Positions 1-13,350 of a stretch of DNA of 64,000 nt are shown one piece after another. The DNA is from Atrichornis clamosus (taxonomy: Eukaryota > Chordata > Aves > Passeriformes > Menuridae). The notes under the pieces were generated by a model that saw nothing but the letters and a program-made list of their open reading frames with translations, made no database searches and was not told the origin of the DNA. The stretch lies in contig WBMZ01008927.1 in the NCBI GenBank assembly GCA_013400975.1, positions 62,001-126,000 on the forward strand. Direction: 5' to 3'. Within the stretch, counting starts at the first letter, position 1; every line of letters starts with the position of its first letter. Made by a program: the position numbers and the translations under genes.

Positions 1-445
1 TTTTAAATAATTCTCAGGATAAACTTTTGCTGGAAAGTATATTAGCTTCCTTTTCTGTTCTCTCTCCTATCCTTTCACTTCTTTGTGTTTCTAAATGGCA
101 AGTTTTTTAAAGCAGCAACTGCTTCTAAATATGCTTATATATTAGCCCACAGAACCTTCCCTCTTTAAGTTTTCAGATGGTATTATACAGCAAATAGTGG
201 TCTTTATTCTTAGTTTTCTGCTCTAGTCAAACTTTCACTTTTTAATCATATTGAAAACAATCAGCCCTGGTCTCAGCTTTCATCGTAACAATATTCTAAC
301 CATGAAAAATATTACGTATTTCTTGCCATATTTTCACATTAGTGCAATCCCTCTCATAAGATATTGTCAAACGAAACCGCAAGACTTTGTTTTATCTGGC
401 CAAAACATTCAAGAAAATGAAAAAGGGTTCTTCTTCTTCACTTTC

Positions 446-464
446 ATTTATTTATTTATTTATT
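446..464. repeat. (ATTT)n microsatellite
   Basis: Four to five tandem ATTT units sit directly after a short TTC run. This is a simple sequence repeat of the kind that varies in length between individuals. No function is implied. Confidence 0.85.
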
Positions 465-3400
465 GTTACCAGGTACTTTTGATTCACTAAAAGCTTTTCA
501 TCCTCTTATCTTCTAATCATTTTTCTCATCTTTAGGCTTGTTCTCACCTAGAACAGGCTCTTTCAACGTTCTTTCACTACTTCAATCAGAGTGATGGTGC
601 TACCGACTTGGAGTTACTCACCTTCTTTGGCTTGGATGTCAGTTAATTTTGTGCTTTTACCCAGAATTTCACCACAGGCACCTCATTTTCTCAATTCATC
701 TTCTGTCAATTTCTTTTCCCAGTGATCATCACTAGCGCATTTTACCTCAAACGTGAATGTAAACAATGACCCCAGAGTTAGTGAAAGCACAAGAGGGGCT
801 GAGCACGTACAATGGTGAAAAAACATTAATTCTGTTTCTTTTATCTCTAACACTTACAATTCAAATGTAAAAGGTCTGGTTATCAACCACAGGCCACAGC
901 TGGAGAGAAAACATCTCCCTCTCCAATGATAGCCATGACTGATGCTTGCTTCAAAGTCAGAAAGGGATCCAAATGTTGCTTTTGTTTTAACACGTCCTTT
1001 CAATATTTTCTTTTTCACCCAGAAATATGAAAAATACAAACAGAAAATGTCTTTGTTTCCCCAGTGAAGCTTTTCTGGACATGTCACTAATTTTTTTCAT
1101 CAAAAAATGTTTTTGCATTTATTTTGGTCTATATTTTTTACTCTTTTTTGTGATTTTTTGCAAAACTAGTTCCTTCCTTCTTGTCAAGCGCACTTGCGAG
1201 ATGTTTTCCTTCATTTCTGCCATTTTTTACATTATCAAAATTAAGTTTCAGTTGTTCCTCTGGCACACACTTCTTTTTGAAGATGGTGCAGATTTGAGTT
1301 AGAATGAGGGAAAAGAAAAAAGTGGGGAGTAGAAAAAGAGAGAAAATAAAGAAATTGTGAACTAAAATTTTGAAATAAGGACTGTTTTCTAAGAGAAAAA
1401 TGTATACTAAAATTTCCATATGTATTTTACTAGAAATTACTCATTTTAAAATCCTATAAATTTTTACTGGAATGGAAATATTCTTCTGACAGAAATGGCA
1501 TTGCAGAGAAATAACAGAAGCACAGCAATTCACTTCTAAATTGTCACATTTTCTTTTTCAATCTCTTTTTCCAGGTTTCCTCTTATCCTCTCCTATGACT
1601 TTCTTTCATGCACACATTTGTTCCCTTCTTTGTTTTAGAAATAACCTTATGCTTCTCATCTCTGTAAGCTTTTAGTAAATGTCTTCCTATATAACACATC
1701 TCCATACCTTGGCTCCATCACCTCTAATATTTCCTGTTTCTCTTTGTTTTATTCCTTCTTCCTTGCTCTTTTGTTTATTCTCTAATTCCCTCAGCTCAAC
1801 ACCCATTCTTCACTCGAGTCTCCTCTATGGTCTCTGTAAAAAATGCTGATATCCATTCCTCTTGGGACTGGCTTCCTTTTGCCACCTGCAATCCAACTCC
1901 AAATACTTATGCCTTGTGGGGGGAGGAAAAAGGGAAATCTTTCTCTCTGGGTATGCAACTCATTGATTTCTGACTGCTCTTTTTCAAATTCAAACTTATC
2001 TAAGGTGGCAGGCAGTGAGCAAAACACAGAAGTGTGCGGCACAAACGCTGCCAGCAGGCCCTGGTGTGATGTGCTGGCTACAGGTGGTGTCCCAGAAGCA
2101 CAAGCTACTCACACAGTCGTGTTCTCCTGCTCAGAAACCAGGACAGCACTCCAATAGAATCGGACATAACAGTTTCCAGAGATACTTTGCAAAACTCTGT
2201 GCTTCATCCATGTCCGGGTGACAAGATTCACCTTCACTGCTTCTCAGATAGAGTTGCCTTGCAGCAAGTCTGAGGTAATACCAATTGATTGGATAAAAAG
2301 TTAATTTCCAAGACCAGGAATAGACTTTTCTGAATTTCTAAAGGGAACAAAATGAAGTCTTTCATTTCCATGTTTGGTATGAATGGGAAAGCAGAATAAA
2401 ATAAGATGTGAGCCTTCATTTTTCATGGCTTTCCTCCCTGTGGAGAATTTTCATTTTATATTTTATTTTAAGTGATAAGAGAGTCAATCTTGATGTCAAT
2501 GATCTCAAAGTGTCAACATGGGACCCATCTCAGTGAATGTCTCTAGATACAGTACAAATAATAAGTAATAATCTTGGCAATATCCAAATTTCTAAGAGAA
2601 TTTTTGGAAATAGTATCACGGAGATTAAATGCTACTTCTAATTTTTTAATCAGTTTCTCACAGACAGCAATGCACAGGTGCCTTGACCTTAAACTTAGGT
2701 AATTATTATAATTACAGAGCTAATACTCCATTCACAAATGTCTGCTGTAGTATCTCCATTGTCTAAACCCCATTATTCTGCATGTAGTTCCTTTTCTGTT
2801 CCCTGTTTCTTTGGAACTCTTCCAAGATTTACTCAGTTATTGTTTAAAGCTTTTCTCAGTATGTTAGTGTGTTGGCATTTTGTGCTCTGCATCCTATGAC
2901 TTATGGATCACTCCAGTTTTGGAGAGATACTTTCTATATCCATTCAAAAACATTGCTCGTCCCATATCCAGCAAATACAATACTCCTCTAATCAATAATT
3001 TCTGCTAACTCCCCATACAAATCCATCCTCTCTTTATTATGTTGAGCAAATTAGATAAATGAATGTTTTGCAAAACTTGCAGCCATTTTTTGTCCCTTGG
3101 CTCCCAGCCTGTCTCATTCCTTGTCTTTCTTATTTCCTTTATCAGTGAGCACTACCCATATACCTCAGCTATATTTGCAGGACTATTTGGTCTAATTAAT
3201 TCTGTCACCAGAATTAAATCTACGCAAATGACTTCGCCAGTGTGGCTGTCAAACAATATCCTTTCCCAACTCCAAATTCCTACCCAAATTACTTTTAAAT
3301 AGCTTTAGCTGGGGGATGGGAAGAAGGTGCACACTCTGAAGAGGAATATTTAATTTCAATTTCAGGCATTTTAAAGAAAACTAATGTATTGATTAAAAGA

Positions 3401-5771
3401 AAGCAGTACCTCTTCTCCTGTTTTATCCTACAGCTCATCTTGAATAGAAGAAAGGTTGGTTGAATTCCTTCTTTTGCCTGAGGAGTTTTGAACCATACCT
3501 CCTGGAAGAATGTTTAACTACCATGTTATAGTTTTCATATTCTAGGATAAAGACTCTCTCAATCTCTCCTGCTGGTGCTATTTCACTTGGTTTAATACAC
3601 TTAAATATTCTGAGGCACAGTGAAAATAACTCAGTAACCTGAGGTTTGTGGTACTCAGGGGGAACATGGGGCCTCAGGGTTCAAGTTTTTGCTTCAATAA
3701 ATATATTTTTAAACAAAGCAGAACTTTAACAGGAAAAAATGAAGGAATTTAAACCAAACTGTGACACACAGCAGCCTCCAAGACATTCTCATGGATGGTG
3801 ACAACTGCTGAAGAGGAGAGAGTATGGATCCCAGCCCTTCAACAGAAGAAACACACAACAAAGGATGGGGATTCACTGCGTTTGTGAACCTAGTGTGGGC
3901 AACTGTCTTTCTCCTGCTCAGCCCCTGTATAGCAATTTTGCTGATAGTTCTGGCACAATAGATGTATCTTAGTTTAAAAAAACTTGCAGAAATGTTAATC
4001 AAACCCTAATTATACTTAATTTTTGGTAATCACAGCAATAGTAAAATAAATGTCCTTACAAATGAAGCTTCTGGGAAGGAAGGAAAATTTCTGCCAAACC
4101 ATATCTTCAGAGGTTAGAATTTGGTAGTTTTCATGATCCTAGAAAATAGTTACCAATGTGCTGATGGCAGATAGGACAAGAGGTGAACAGAAAAGAGGTT
4201 GAGTTATAAATATACAACTACCAAATGATCTTTTCAGTGAAAAATAAGTTGCTCAACAACTCTCTTGCTGTTCTGTACAAGGATAGATATCTACTATAAC
4301 CTGAAGTTCCATTTCCTGTGAAGTGTAGATCTGAAGACGAAAACACGTAATGATATTTTTTTACAACCCATATATAAACGATTTGCATAATGACATTTTA
4401 TATAATTTCTATGGAAAAATGAAAACATGCAGAGGTTTGCTTCTGCTTCATAATGGCTTAAGGACTTGCTTCAGTCAGATCCTTCACAATGCACCTAATT
4501 TAAAACATAAATGCAGTTCAAAAGGACACACATTTATAAAGCTTGCCAAAGAACACCACAAATTATGTGTACTACTCCATGAGAGAAATAGTGTAAGCAA
4601 CATCAAGTTCATCTGTTAAAAATTTACTTTTGTCATGTTCCTCAACAATTCTTCTGCAAAACGTGGGTGCTTTTTCCAAAAGAAATCCTGCATATTTTCT
4701 GAAATTATGTTTTCTTTTATTCATAAAGTGCTCATTAATTAAAGCAAGTCAATATTGTCAGCAGAGATGCATCTGTTACTCTTAGGAGTCTCCAGGACAA
4801 ATTCTGTTTTGGTGATGTCTGTTTTACTATTGTCCTAATGGAGCAAAGGGCTAAAGACTGAGTTCTTTCTGATGTACACATGGTATATGTGCAATTAAAT
4901 CTTGCTATAGCAAAGAATCATTGTCAGCAGAGATTATTTTAATGGATGTACAGTATTACTTTAAACTAAGTCTTCACCATCTGTTCATCTTAATTACAAA
5001 TGCAAAACCAACATATCTTACATTAGCATCAGAAAATGGGGAAATATCAGTGACTGAAATGTCCATATATACTCTTTGTGCAATACTGCATGCATCTGTG
5101 CCATTTCTCGTCTCCTCTTCCAAGCAACAAAAATTGGGAAGAGGGGGAGGAAAGAAGGGGGTAGAATTATTCCTCACAGATTATTTTCTGGCATGGTTGA
5201 ATATTTTTCTGGCAAACAAGGATTCATTACAAAACATTTCAATATATTATGCTTTAGAATGATTTCCAAAAGTATGTACTTGCACTTGTACCTCATTCTA
5301 GCTCTTTCTGACTGCCAGATTATCAGGAAAAATGAAAGAAAGAGCCAACAAATGCTAATGCCATCTACTAAATGGAGGCAAAGGAATATGCAAGGAATAT
5401 TCTGAATTATACCAAACTAAGACATAATAAGGAAGTAAAATTTTAAAAATACAGCTGCATGTTTCTGACATGACTTTCTATGGACAAGGAAGACTTATAG
5501 AAAACAAGAAAATAAGTGAGAGAACAGCCTGTCTATAATCTGCTGCAATTTGGTAGTTTGCTAGTAGATGTTTGGTCTCACAACTGTGCATGACTATGGA
5601 AGCAGCATTACAACAGTTAAGACTGAGTTAAGTTTACTGATCTTAAAGTACTTTGCCATCCCCCTGTTGACTTAGTTTATCGGGAAATTTATTGTACTTT
5701 GTGGTACAAAAACATGCACCCTTACAAGATTATGACCAAGAATAACTGGAAACTCAGGGAATATTATAAGA

Positions 5772-5791
5772 TAGTATCTTGCAAGATACTA
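5772..5791. repeat. 20-bp perfect palindrome
   Basis: The sequence reads tagtatcttgcaagatacta and equals its own reverse complement over all 20 bases, centred on TTGCAA. A perfect palindrome this long is somewhat unlikely by chance in 64 kb (roughly 0.06 expected under equal base use; higher in AT-rich DNA). No flanking element explains it. Confidence 0.9.
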
Positions 5792-7194
5792 ATTTGTGCC
5801 AAAAACTTATGAAAAATAAAATAATTTTAAAAACCCCAATCAAACACCCGACAAAGATTCCATCACCCTCAAATTTTCTCATGAAACATGACAGTCAACT
5901 TTTAACACATCTTGCAACTAAGATGTGTCCAAATCCCAGACTCTGATTTGGCATGTCCATCCTAAGGTAATCCACAGACATAAAAAAATGAGGATCATAG
6001 GTGATGATATAATTCTCCACTTTACATATAAGGAAATATGCATAGAGAAATCTAATTCCAAACTGGAGAGACCCCATAAGACGACAATGCTTTTTTACAA
6101 ACTTTTATCGTTAAATGATAAGCACTTCAAAGACATGGTTGGCATTGTGTAATTAAGAAGGATAATCAAACTCAAACAGAGGTATAGGATGCAAGACTAG
6201 TTGATACATAAACTCTGTACCAGTTGTCAGTGCTTACAACTACAGTATCAAGAAAAATTTCTTTGCAACTCTTTAAATATGTTAGTGGAAATGGGTTTGG
6301 AGAGGTATTTCCCAATCATTTTTTACTTTGAAAGTTGTCAGGAAAACACCATAAATCATGAATGCTGATAATTTGTACTGGGGAAATGTGTACGGCCTTA
6401 CATTACACCATCTTACCTAACAATACCAAATATGAAAATCAAAACTGCTCTGTAATAAACAGCATTTTTACTGATTGCACATGATTATGTTAAGCAGCTT
6501 CTTCTAACAGTGTCACAGAGGTGATTTAATAGCTCCTATAACTAATCTTCCCAGATGACCTCTCCCCTCTGCTGATGAAGCCTATTCAAAACCTACTGCC
6601 CTTCGCTCATTTTACCACCTTTTATTTCTAAACTGTTTTGATCAATAATACTTTTGGCAAAATTCTTCTTTCCTCTGAACAAATTTTCCATGGACATCTC
6701 ATCTCACCTATGTGAGTGATGCAAAAGGAAACATGTCCTTATCATTGTTCTCATTATTAATATTATTTCTCTGAAACCACCACATCATCCATAAGTATAA
6801 GAAATCACTTATCAGTACACTGACATCTGTGCAAAGTACTGCAGTTTCCAGCTTCTTTCTTCTAGCACTGATCAAATTGTGGCTCTGAGAAGGAAATTCA
6901 CACAGCTCCTTTATAACAAAATATTGAAAAGAAAACCCATCTCCTAGAAATACCCAAAGGAAAAAGAATGTTTTAAAATGTTACCATCACATTCAAACAA
7001 CCTAGAGAAAACTTTGTCTGTAAAACCAAATATGCATGAACTGAAGATACACAGAACGCTACAAACCACAGATGTTAGCAGACAACTTAAACAAAAACCC
7101 CAAACAAAAACTGGAAGGAGTTAAAAAGCAAGTCATATCGTTGTAACTGGAATGGGGTGAAATTCAAAGTTATTACCAAGGTGAAGAAAGGCAG

Positions 7195-7405
7195 GGAGGA
7201 GCGGAGCGGCCGCGGGGATCCCGGCGGTGGCGAGTCCCTAGGGGGCACTGCGCAGTTACCTATCGGCGGAGGCCGCTGCCACCACGGCAGGGGCTGCTAC
7301 CCAAAACCGGCAGCGAGCGTTCTGTTCTCAGAGCAGCTTCCCGATTGCACCGCAAAGCCACACCATCCGCCCTGATACAATAATGAACTACTTTCGACCG
7401 CAAAG
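7195..7405. promoter_or_regulatory. CpG-rich block, candidate promoter or first exon
   Basis: About 20 CpG dinucleotides fall in about 200 bp, in a window otherwise nearly free of CpG. The block includes a NotI site (GCGGCCGC, 7206-7213) and runs of CGG. In vertebrate genomes unmethylated islands like this usually mark promoters. Reading the minus strand, the sequence TAG|GTAACT gives a plausible splice donor with the exon ending at 7260 and the intron continuing leftward from 7259, so a transcript could start around 7300-7450 and leave the window to the left. There is a 61-codon minus-strand frame (7445-7260) across the putative exon that ends at a TAG stop just before the donor; I do not recognise it. 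The block is short for a classical CpG island, and a GC-rich repeat or a recently inserted sequence is an alternative. Confidence 0.5.
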
Positions 7406-7429
7406 ATTTCCCTCTAGGATCATTGAACA

Positions 7430-10060
7430 TTCTAGTAAAATGCAAGAATTGCAGAATGTATGGAAAATAACCAGACGGAATGAAAGAAAAACAGTAAAAT
7501 ACTCCTGTTTGGGCAAGGGGGCAGGTAGAAAGAAGATTAGATAAGCATTAACATCGTCTTGATTATAAAGTAAAACTCGAGTTTATATATATATTACATA
7601 TAATTATTTTGTGTATAATTTTTTCAAAAGAGACCTACTTTTGGGTTTATAAAACAAATTAAATCCTTGATACAACGAGATTTTTCTGATTCATCTTCAG
7701 GACTGAATGATTTTTCACACAACAGGGTAAACAGGTATAATTTATATTTTTGTTTCTAGATGAAAATAATACAGTACTTACAGTGTCTGCCTGCAGAAAC
7801 CGTTAAATAAAGTGCCTTTATTCTTCAATTTTAACTCAGAGCTAATGACCAGAGCAGGCTCGAAGGATAGAGAGTACCTAGGCTTTACAGGACTGCCAGA
7901 CAGTAAAGCCATAATTTCACAGTTTGAATTATGTAGGTGCCAGGATATGGCCACCTTGTAAGTGAGCAATTTCAATGGGTGCCTCTATATTGTGTGTATA
8001 CCTGCAAGAGAGGACGATGCGTCATTTTTTTCCTTGAGAATGTAGATATCATAGGAATTCTGTCTATCCATATCAAACAGCAGTATACACAGGTTAGGCA
8101 CAGATATGGACCTTTCACATGAAATTTCCAGTTGCTCTTCCTGATCCCACGTTGGAACCCACAAATAATTTTTTTTTTATACTAAACCCCTAATTTGGAA
8201 GCAGAAAGCAAATAAGGAAATGACTACTGTTGGACCAGATTTTATCTTTTCTCTGCCATTTTTTTTTGTTTTCATTGAGGACTCATGCCCTTCTCTAATA
8301 GTTTCAGTCACAATCTTCCAATTCTTTCCTCTAAGCGTGAGGTTTCAAATGAAATGCTATCCTGCCATAAAGGTTGTCATGTTAAAGTCACTGCTGGAAA
8401 CTTCACATAGACCATCAGCTTTGCATTATCTTGATTTTAGAGCAGGTTTAAAGCAGGATGGAAAAATCACAGTGGCAATTTTATGAAAGATTCCATTCTT
8501 CAAAAAGAAGAATTTTGCTTACTAGCAAAAGTTACACATTTTCAAACTTTCCCAAAGAAGGGGTAGAGAAGTTAGTTTTGAGATGATCAAAATACTTTGA
8601 AAATTTCAATATAATATCATGTTGAGAAGCTGAATGATTACCAGTTTCAGAGCAAAGAGCCCAGAATCCTTGAAAGCTTAGTTTGTGTCTTTCAGAAATT
8701 CTTCAAAACCAACACAAAGCATTTTTGTTGCCATTAGTCTGGGGTTTTGAGCCAAAATTTGCTTCATTGTTACATATCAAAGCAACTGTAAGAGACTGAA
8801 TAGAGATGTCATGAGCGTACCTGTTTCTAAAATGAAAGTAAAAACTAGACAAGTACACCAAGAGGATGGGAGAATGATTCTCCAATCAGCATTGCCTTCA
8901 GCATGGTGCCATGAAAAAGACTATCACCCTTCAGACACAGAGGAGCAAAGTTTGTTTTTACAAAATTCTGCTGATGAGAAAAGCAGAAAATCTTTTCTCT
9001 GCAGCTTTTATTTTGGATATTCTGGACTCCATTACACAGTATTCTTTCATCATTGACTACATTTTATTGTGCACTGTAAATATAAAATACTTTATTTCTA
9101 TAAATCTAGGCATTTTACTTTCTATAATTCTAGGTATATTCCTAGTAAAAGATCTATCTTTGAAGCCCTTCTATTAATGTGAAAATAATCACTTAGAAAT
9201 GAATATCACTACAGTTTTACTGAACATATATTTTGAGAAAGTAGTAATATTTTTACTTTGTCAGCCAAAATGGGGTAAATTTCACATTATTGTCTATGAC
9301 TTTCCAACAGACTAAATAATGCTAGCTTCTTCCTACTACTTGGAGTTAATTTCTCTGTAATGCAGGACCCATGGACTTAAGAATTTAATTTTGATGAACA
9401 TGATTAATTAATTAGAAGCAATATTCCCTGCCACCTCAGAACAAAAGCTAGTCACAAGTAACCTTGAAATACTATCTATTTCTTGAAACCGTGTAAACAA
9501 GGAGCTGACAACTTTTACAGGGCAGTTGGTAAGATTATATGTTTCTTTCCTAAATTACAGATAAACTGTGATAGCAGGAACTCAGTAGGAGCCAGGAACA
9601 GGCACTTAGGTTTCACCTAGTCAGTTGTGTGGTACCCTATCACCTGTCTGTGAGGTGGTGGCTTCCCAGCTTGAGCTGAGCTTTATAGAGCCAAGAACTG
9701 GAATCTGCTGCCTCTCACAGTGCTTCACCCCCTGCCTGGGCTGCACGTCGTTTGTCATGGACCCCTGCTCTGTATTGGGAACTTGTGTAATAGGTTCCTG
9801 ATATGGTCTGAATCTGGGATAGGTGCCCAAACAACATAGACATGGAAGTTAGATTAGCATTCCTTACAAAGACTGAGAAAAACAAAAGAGAAAACAGCAG
9901 ATGAGAAACTACGCACGCGTGTAGTGACAAGTCTTCTTCATTTACCTTCTGACATTGCTTATCAATGGAACACACTCACAAGAACAGCCTAAGTATGACA
10001 CCAGCCAGTTCACAGAGCAGTATTCCAGAGTTAAAATTTGAAGGCTCTGCAGTGATGGAG
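7430..10060. other. Non-coding AT-rich region
   Basis: I see no gene or recognisable repeat here. It starts with an AT-only stretch around 7580-7625 (alternating TA steps). The part from about 9590 to 9840 is somewhat GC-richer, but I could not assign it to a repeat family. Confidence 0.55.
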
Positions 10061-10063
10061 AGA

Positions 10064-10125
10064 AGAATCATAGAGTCACTAGGGCTGGAAAAGACCTCCA
10101 AGACCAACCATTAACATAGAAAGAA
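10064..10125 (-). mobile_element. CR1 LINE 3'-end fragment
   Basis: The plus strand reads agaatcatagagtcactag followed by ggctggaaaagacctccaag and accaacca. This is the reverse complement of the conserved 3' end of avian CR1 retrotransposons, so the element lies on the minus strand. Only the terminal 60 or so bases are clear; similarity fades to the right, where more diverged CR1 sequence may extend to about 10200. CR1 copies in birds are mostly 5'-truncated like this one and are inactive. It has no coding part. Confidence 0.85.
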
Positions 10126-10846
10126 ACCCTATAATCTGCTGTTGAACTTTAATCCCACTTCTGACACACAACCTGACTCAGGTCATTCCTTGTGAAAAGC
10201 AAACACTCTCTCTTTGCTGGCATTTGGGAGTCAGCAATGCTATAGGAGCTGTTGCAACATAAGAACAAAATGCCACAGCAATCCAAAATCCATACCCTGA
10301 CCACCTCCTTAAAGTCTGAAGACTTTATGAATTTCCACTGAGCTGTGAAAGATTGCTAAACAGTATAGACTTTGCTTGATACTACTTCCAACTCCAATTA
10401 AGAAATCATCACCACAATAAGTCTCAAGTATTCAACTGATAGTTATAAAAATAGAGTATTTATTTTTGTTTGATATCAGGCATTCTTATGATAAGTCAAC
10501 TATCAAAAGCAATGGGCTATTAAAATCTTCATAGACTGATCCTAGCTGCAAACTCCTGGTTTGAACTTCTGTGTTTTCAAGGGCAGTCAGTAGGAATGAA
10601 ATGAAAGTTTTGACTAAGTCTTGCTCTGCATTTTGTGTTCATTCATCTTTTCTAAATGTAGTTTCTTTAGGTAAACTAATTTGCTTTATTTCCATTCTCA
10701 TTCAGTAATACTTCATGCTTGTCCGTTTATTCAAAGCTGGCAATTTTCACTAGCCAGTTGCAAAAAAAAAAAAAGAGGTTGAAAGGTCACAGAGATGTTA
10801 AGCTCATCCAGGTTTCAGAACAATCCCAAATCCCACAAGGCCATGT

Positions 10847-10927
10847 TAAAAAAAACCCAACCCAACAACAACAACAAAAAAAAAAAAAAAAAAACAAAAA
10901 CAAAAAAAAAAAACCAACAAAAAAACC
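10847..10927 (+). repeat. A-rich low-complexity tract
   Basis: The tract runs from poly-A through CCCAA and AAC repeats to long A runs broken by single Cs. It resembles a decayed poly-A or (AAC)n expansion. A shorter 13-A run lies about 80 bp upstream. I see no gene-like sequence upstream that would make this the tail of a processed pseudogene. Confidence 0.85.
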
Positions 10928-12191
10928 TTTATAGCCGTGAAAAAAATACATTTTTCTTATGTGTGTTACTGAAATTCCTATTTGAATAAAATAACAAGTT
11001 CTAGCTGCAATTGAGGAGGTTCTCTTCTGTTGACAAAGAAGCAGCACAACAAACTTAAGCTATCTCAGACTGCATGACATCTGGCTCCAGGCTCAGTGCA
11101 GTTTCTACATGCACTGCTTCCTGTCACAGTAATTAAGTGCATTTTTCTTGATTAACAAAAATCCAAACAAGATAAAGAGCTAATTTGCTTTCTGCTTTGG
11201 GTCCCAGTGGATGAAGCCTGTACATATTTCTTGGGGGTTCTTCATCATTTAGCACTGAGATAAATCCAATGACTTTCCTGAGAATATTATAAACAGGTAA
11301 TTTTTGGATGCACCAAGGTTTTTGTAATAAGACACTTTATTTACATTTATACTAAAGTCATTTTAGGCTTGAGGAGCTGAAAGGAAGGAGTCAACACAAA
11401 CAGAATTATTTTCCTATTTTACCTCCCTATGAAATGGAAATAGGTGCAGATTTTGAGTTAACACTTGCCAGCAATTCAAAGCTGATACCAATTTAAATTT
11501 GTATGAGAAACAGAGGGTGAAGCAACACATACAAAACAAATCTAACCAAGGCCATTTTACTGTTCAAACTATGTGGACTGCAATAAGTGAACAATCAGCA
11601 AAAGCAATGAGTATTTTGTTCTGAGAAATGAACATGGAAATGCTTGCTTGTATGAGAAATCCTTAATTGACATAGTGACCGTCAAATTTTATAGGGAAAA
11701 AATTAATAGATAATTAAAATAATTAGAATTGAACTGGTGCTGAATTTGGCATGTCAGCACAAAAATAAAATCTGTATAGGAATGGGAATTCAAACCATTT
11801 TACCAAGTACTTGTCGTATTTAGAAACACGGAAGGCATGATGCAGAAACTCTTCCTAAAGAAGTTTTAGTAAATTTACATGTAAACCCCATTCTCTCTAC
11901 CCATTTACCTTTTAAATTTTCTTTCAAAACCCACTGAATCCTAACTGCATAGTAGTAACTGCTCTTGTATGAGGTGACCCCTTGGAATCTGTTAAGCAGA
12001 TGACAGCTGATGCAGCACATGATCCCTTTGCAAAATATGGGGCTAGTTTAACAGCATTAAATAAATCTCTTTTCTAAAGCTCTGTGTATGTTTCTAACAT
12101 GCAGAGCTTTTTTTTGTTGGTTTATTGGGGTTTTTTTACTACCTTCTTTTCCTATCCACATAAAATGTAAAACATTGGAAACCCCTGTAAC

Positions 12192-12219
12192 AGGGAGATT
12201 TAGGTAATAGGGAGATTTA
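12192..12219. repeat. 17-bp-period tandem duplication
   Basis: The 11-mer agggagattta occurs twice, starting at 12192 and 12209, separated by ggtaat. It looks like a small slippage duplication and carries no evident function. Confidence 0.75.
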
Positions 12220-13320
12220 AAGTACTTCAGTGGTTTAAACCACAGTCCACCTCGGGGCTCCACAGCTGATTTGACATGACCAGCAGCAGGCCAGTGGGTC
12301 ACGCTGAGGAGGAGCCAACAGTTCAGCGTGCGTGAAGGTTTCTTGGAAGCATTAGAAGTAAAAGTGGTTACAGTTCATATTAAACCTGTGCTAAATGCCT
12401 GGGGTACTCGGCCTATATCCCTAAAGCTGGGAGGTTATTTTTAACACTCCTGTAGGTCACCCTTAAATGAACTTGCACATCAGTGATTAACTTGGCTAGA
12501 GCACATGTTCTATGTACCAAAAGTAAAGAAACTTGCATGTGCTGTACAGCATCGTCCGACAGCACGGTTCATTGCAGCATGAAGCTCATTGTAGTGCTCT
12601 AATGATTCTGTTAAAATTCTGGTCACCTTCTCCCAATCAGATACTGGGAAGTAACAAGGTTCTCCAACACCGTGGGCAAAGTGGCAGTAAATTAGTGGCT
12701 TATGGATAAATATGTGCTCATCAACACCCTGGTGCTAACAATATAGAGATATAAACAAGTATTCACCCAGCATATTAACCCTTTATCACAATTTTCTCCT
12801 TTATGCCCTTATGAAGTCTGGGAACGACCCTGTTAGCTATAGAACCAGTAGATAGTATTTTAATTTTTTTCTGTCAGACTAGCAGCACGCTATTTACAGT
12901 TCTGGCTTCAAGATCTCCTGGACTGTGTCTTCTCTCTGTAGACAGCTGAACAGGCTGCCAAACGCAATGCAGCTTTTCATGATAGATTTTCATTTCAGCT
13001 CCTTTTCTGGAGGAAAACAAGTTCACCCCAAAATTTTGGGACTACTTTTCACAGGCACTTTATGCTATTTACATATAATTTTATGTAGTTTTACACTGCT
13101 CTCCTTGGAGTAAACTCTACTTCTGTGTATTCTCCATTGATTCTGAATATTCTCCTAGTCCTTACCATAGCAAGCAACCATAAGGTGGTAGCATCTGAAA
13201 AGAAAAAAGGTAAATAATCTCATTACAAAAAAAGAAATTTCAATAAGTATGCTTCTTCAAGTAAAACAGAAGACAGAATACTTAGGAGTGCAGTGATTTT
13301 GTTTTTATCTTCTTTTCTAT

Positions 13321-13350
13321 TATATTGAAATTATACTATATTGAAATTAT
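13321..13350. repeat. 16-bp-period tandem duplication
   Basis: The 14-mer tatattgaaattat is present at 13321 and again at 13337, separated by 'ac'. It is a short AT-rich tandem duplication. Confidence 0.8.

Larger units (their letters stand above)
1..7190. other. Non-coding AT-rich region
   Basis: No gene, exon or recognisable transposon was found here. Open frames are short, lie on both strands and look like chance. The only ordered structures I see are a small (ATTT)n microsatellite near the left end and a 20-bp perfect palindrome near position 5780, listed separately. The region may be intergenic or intronic; the sequence does not decide which. Confidence 0.6.

Noticed and set aside
10740..10927. 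Processed pseudogene with a poly-A tail
   Set aside because: No gene-like sequence, CDS remnant or target-site duplication was seen upstream of the A runs.
10719..10989. Lysine/asparagine-rich peptides across the A-rich tract
   Set aside because: They are produced by translating poly-A and AAC low complexity.
12539..12565. GTGCTGT/ACAGCAC hairpin as a microRNA precursor
   Set aside because: The stem is only 7 bp, far short of a precursor hairpin, and no known mature microRNA sequence is present.
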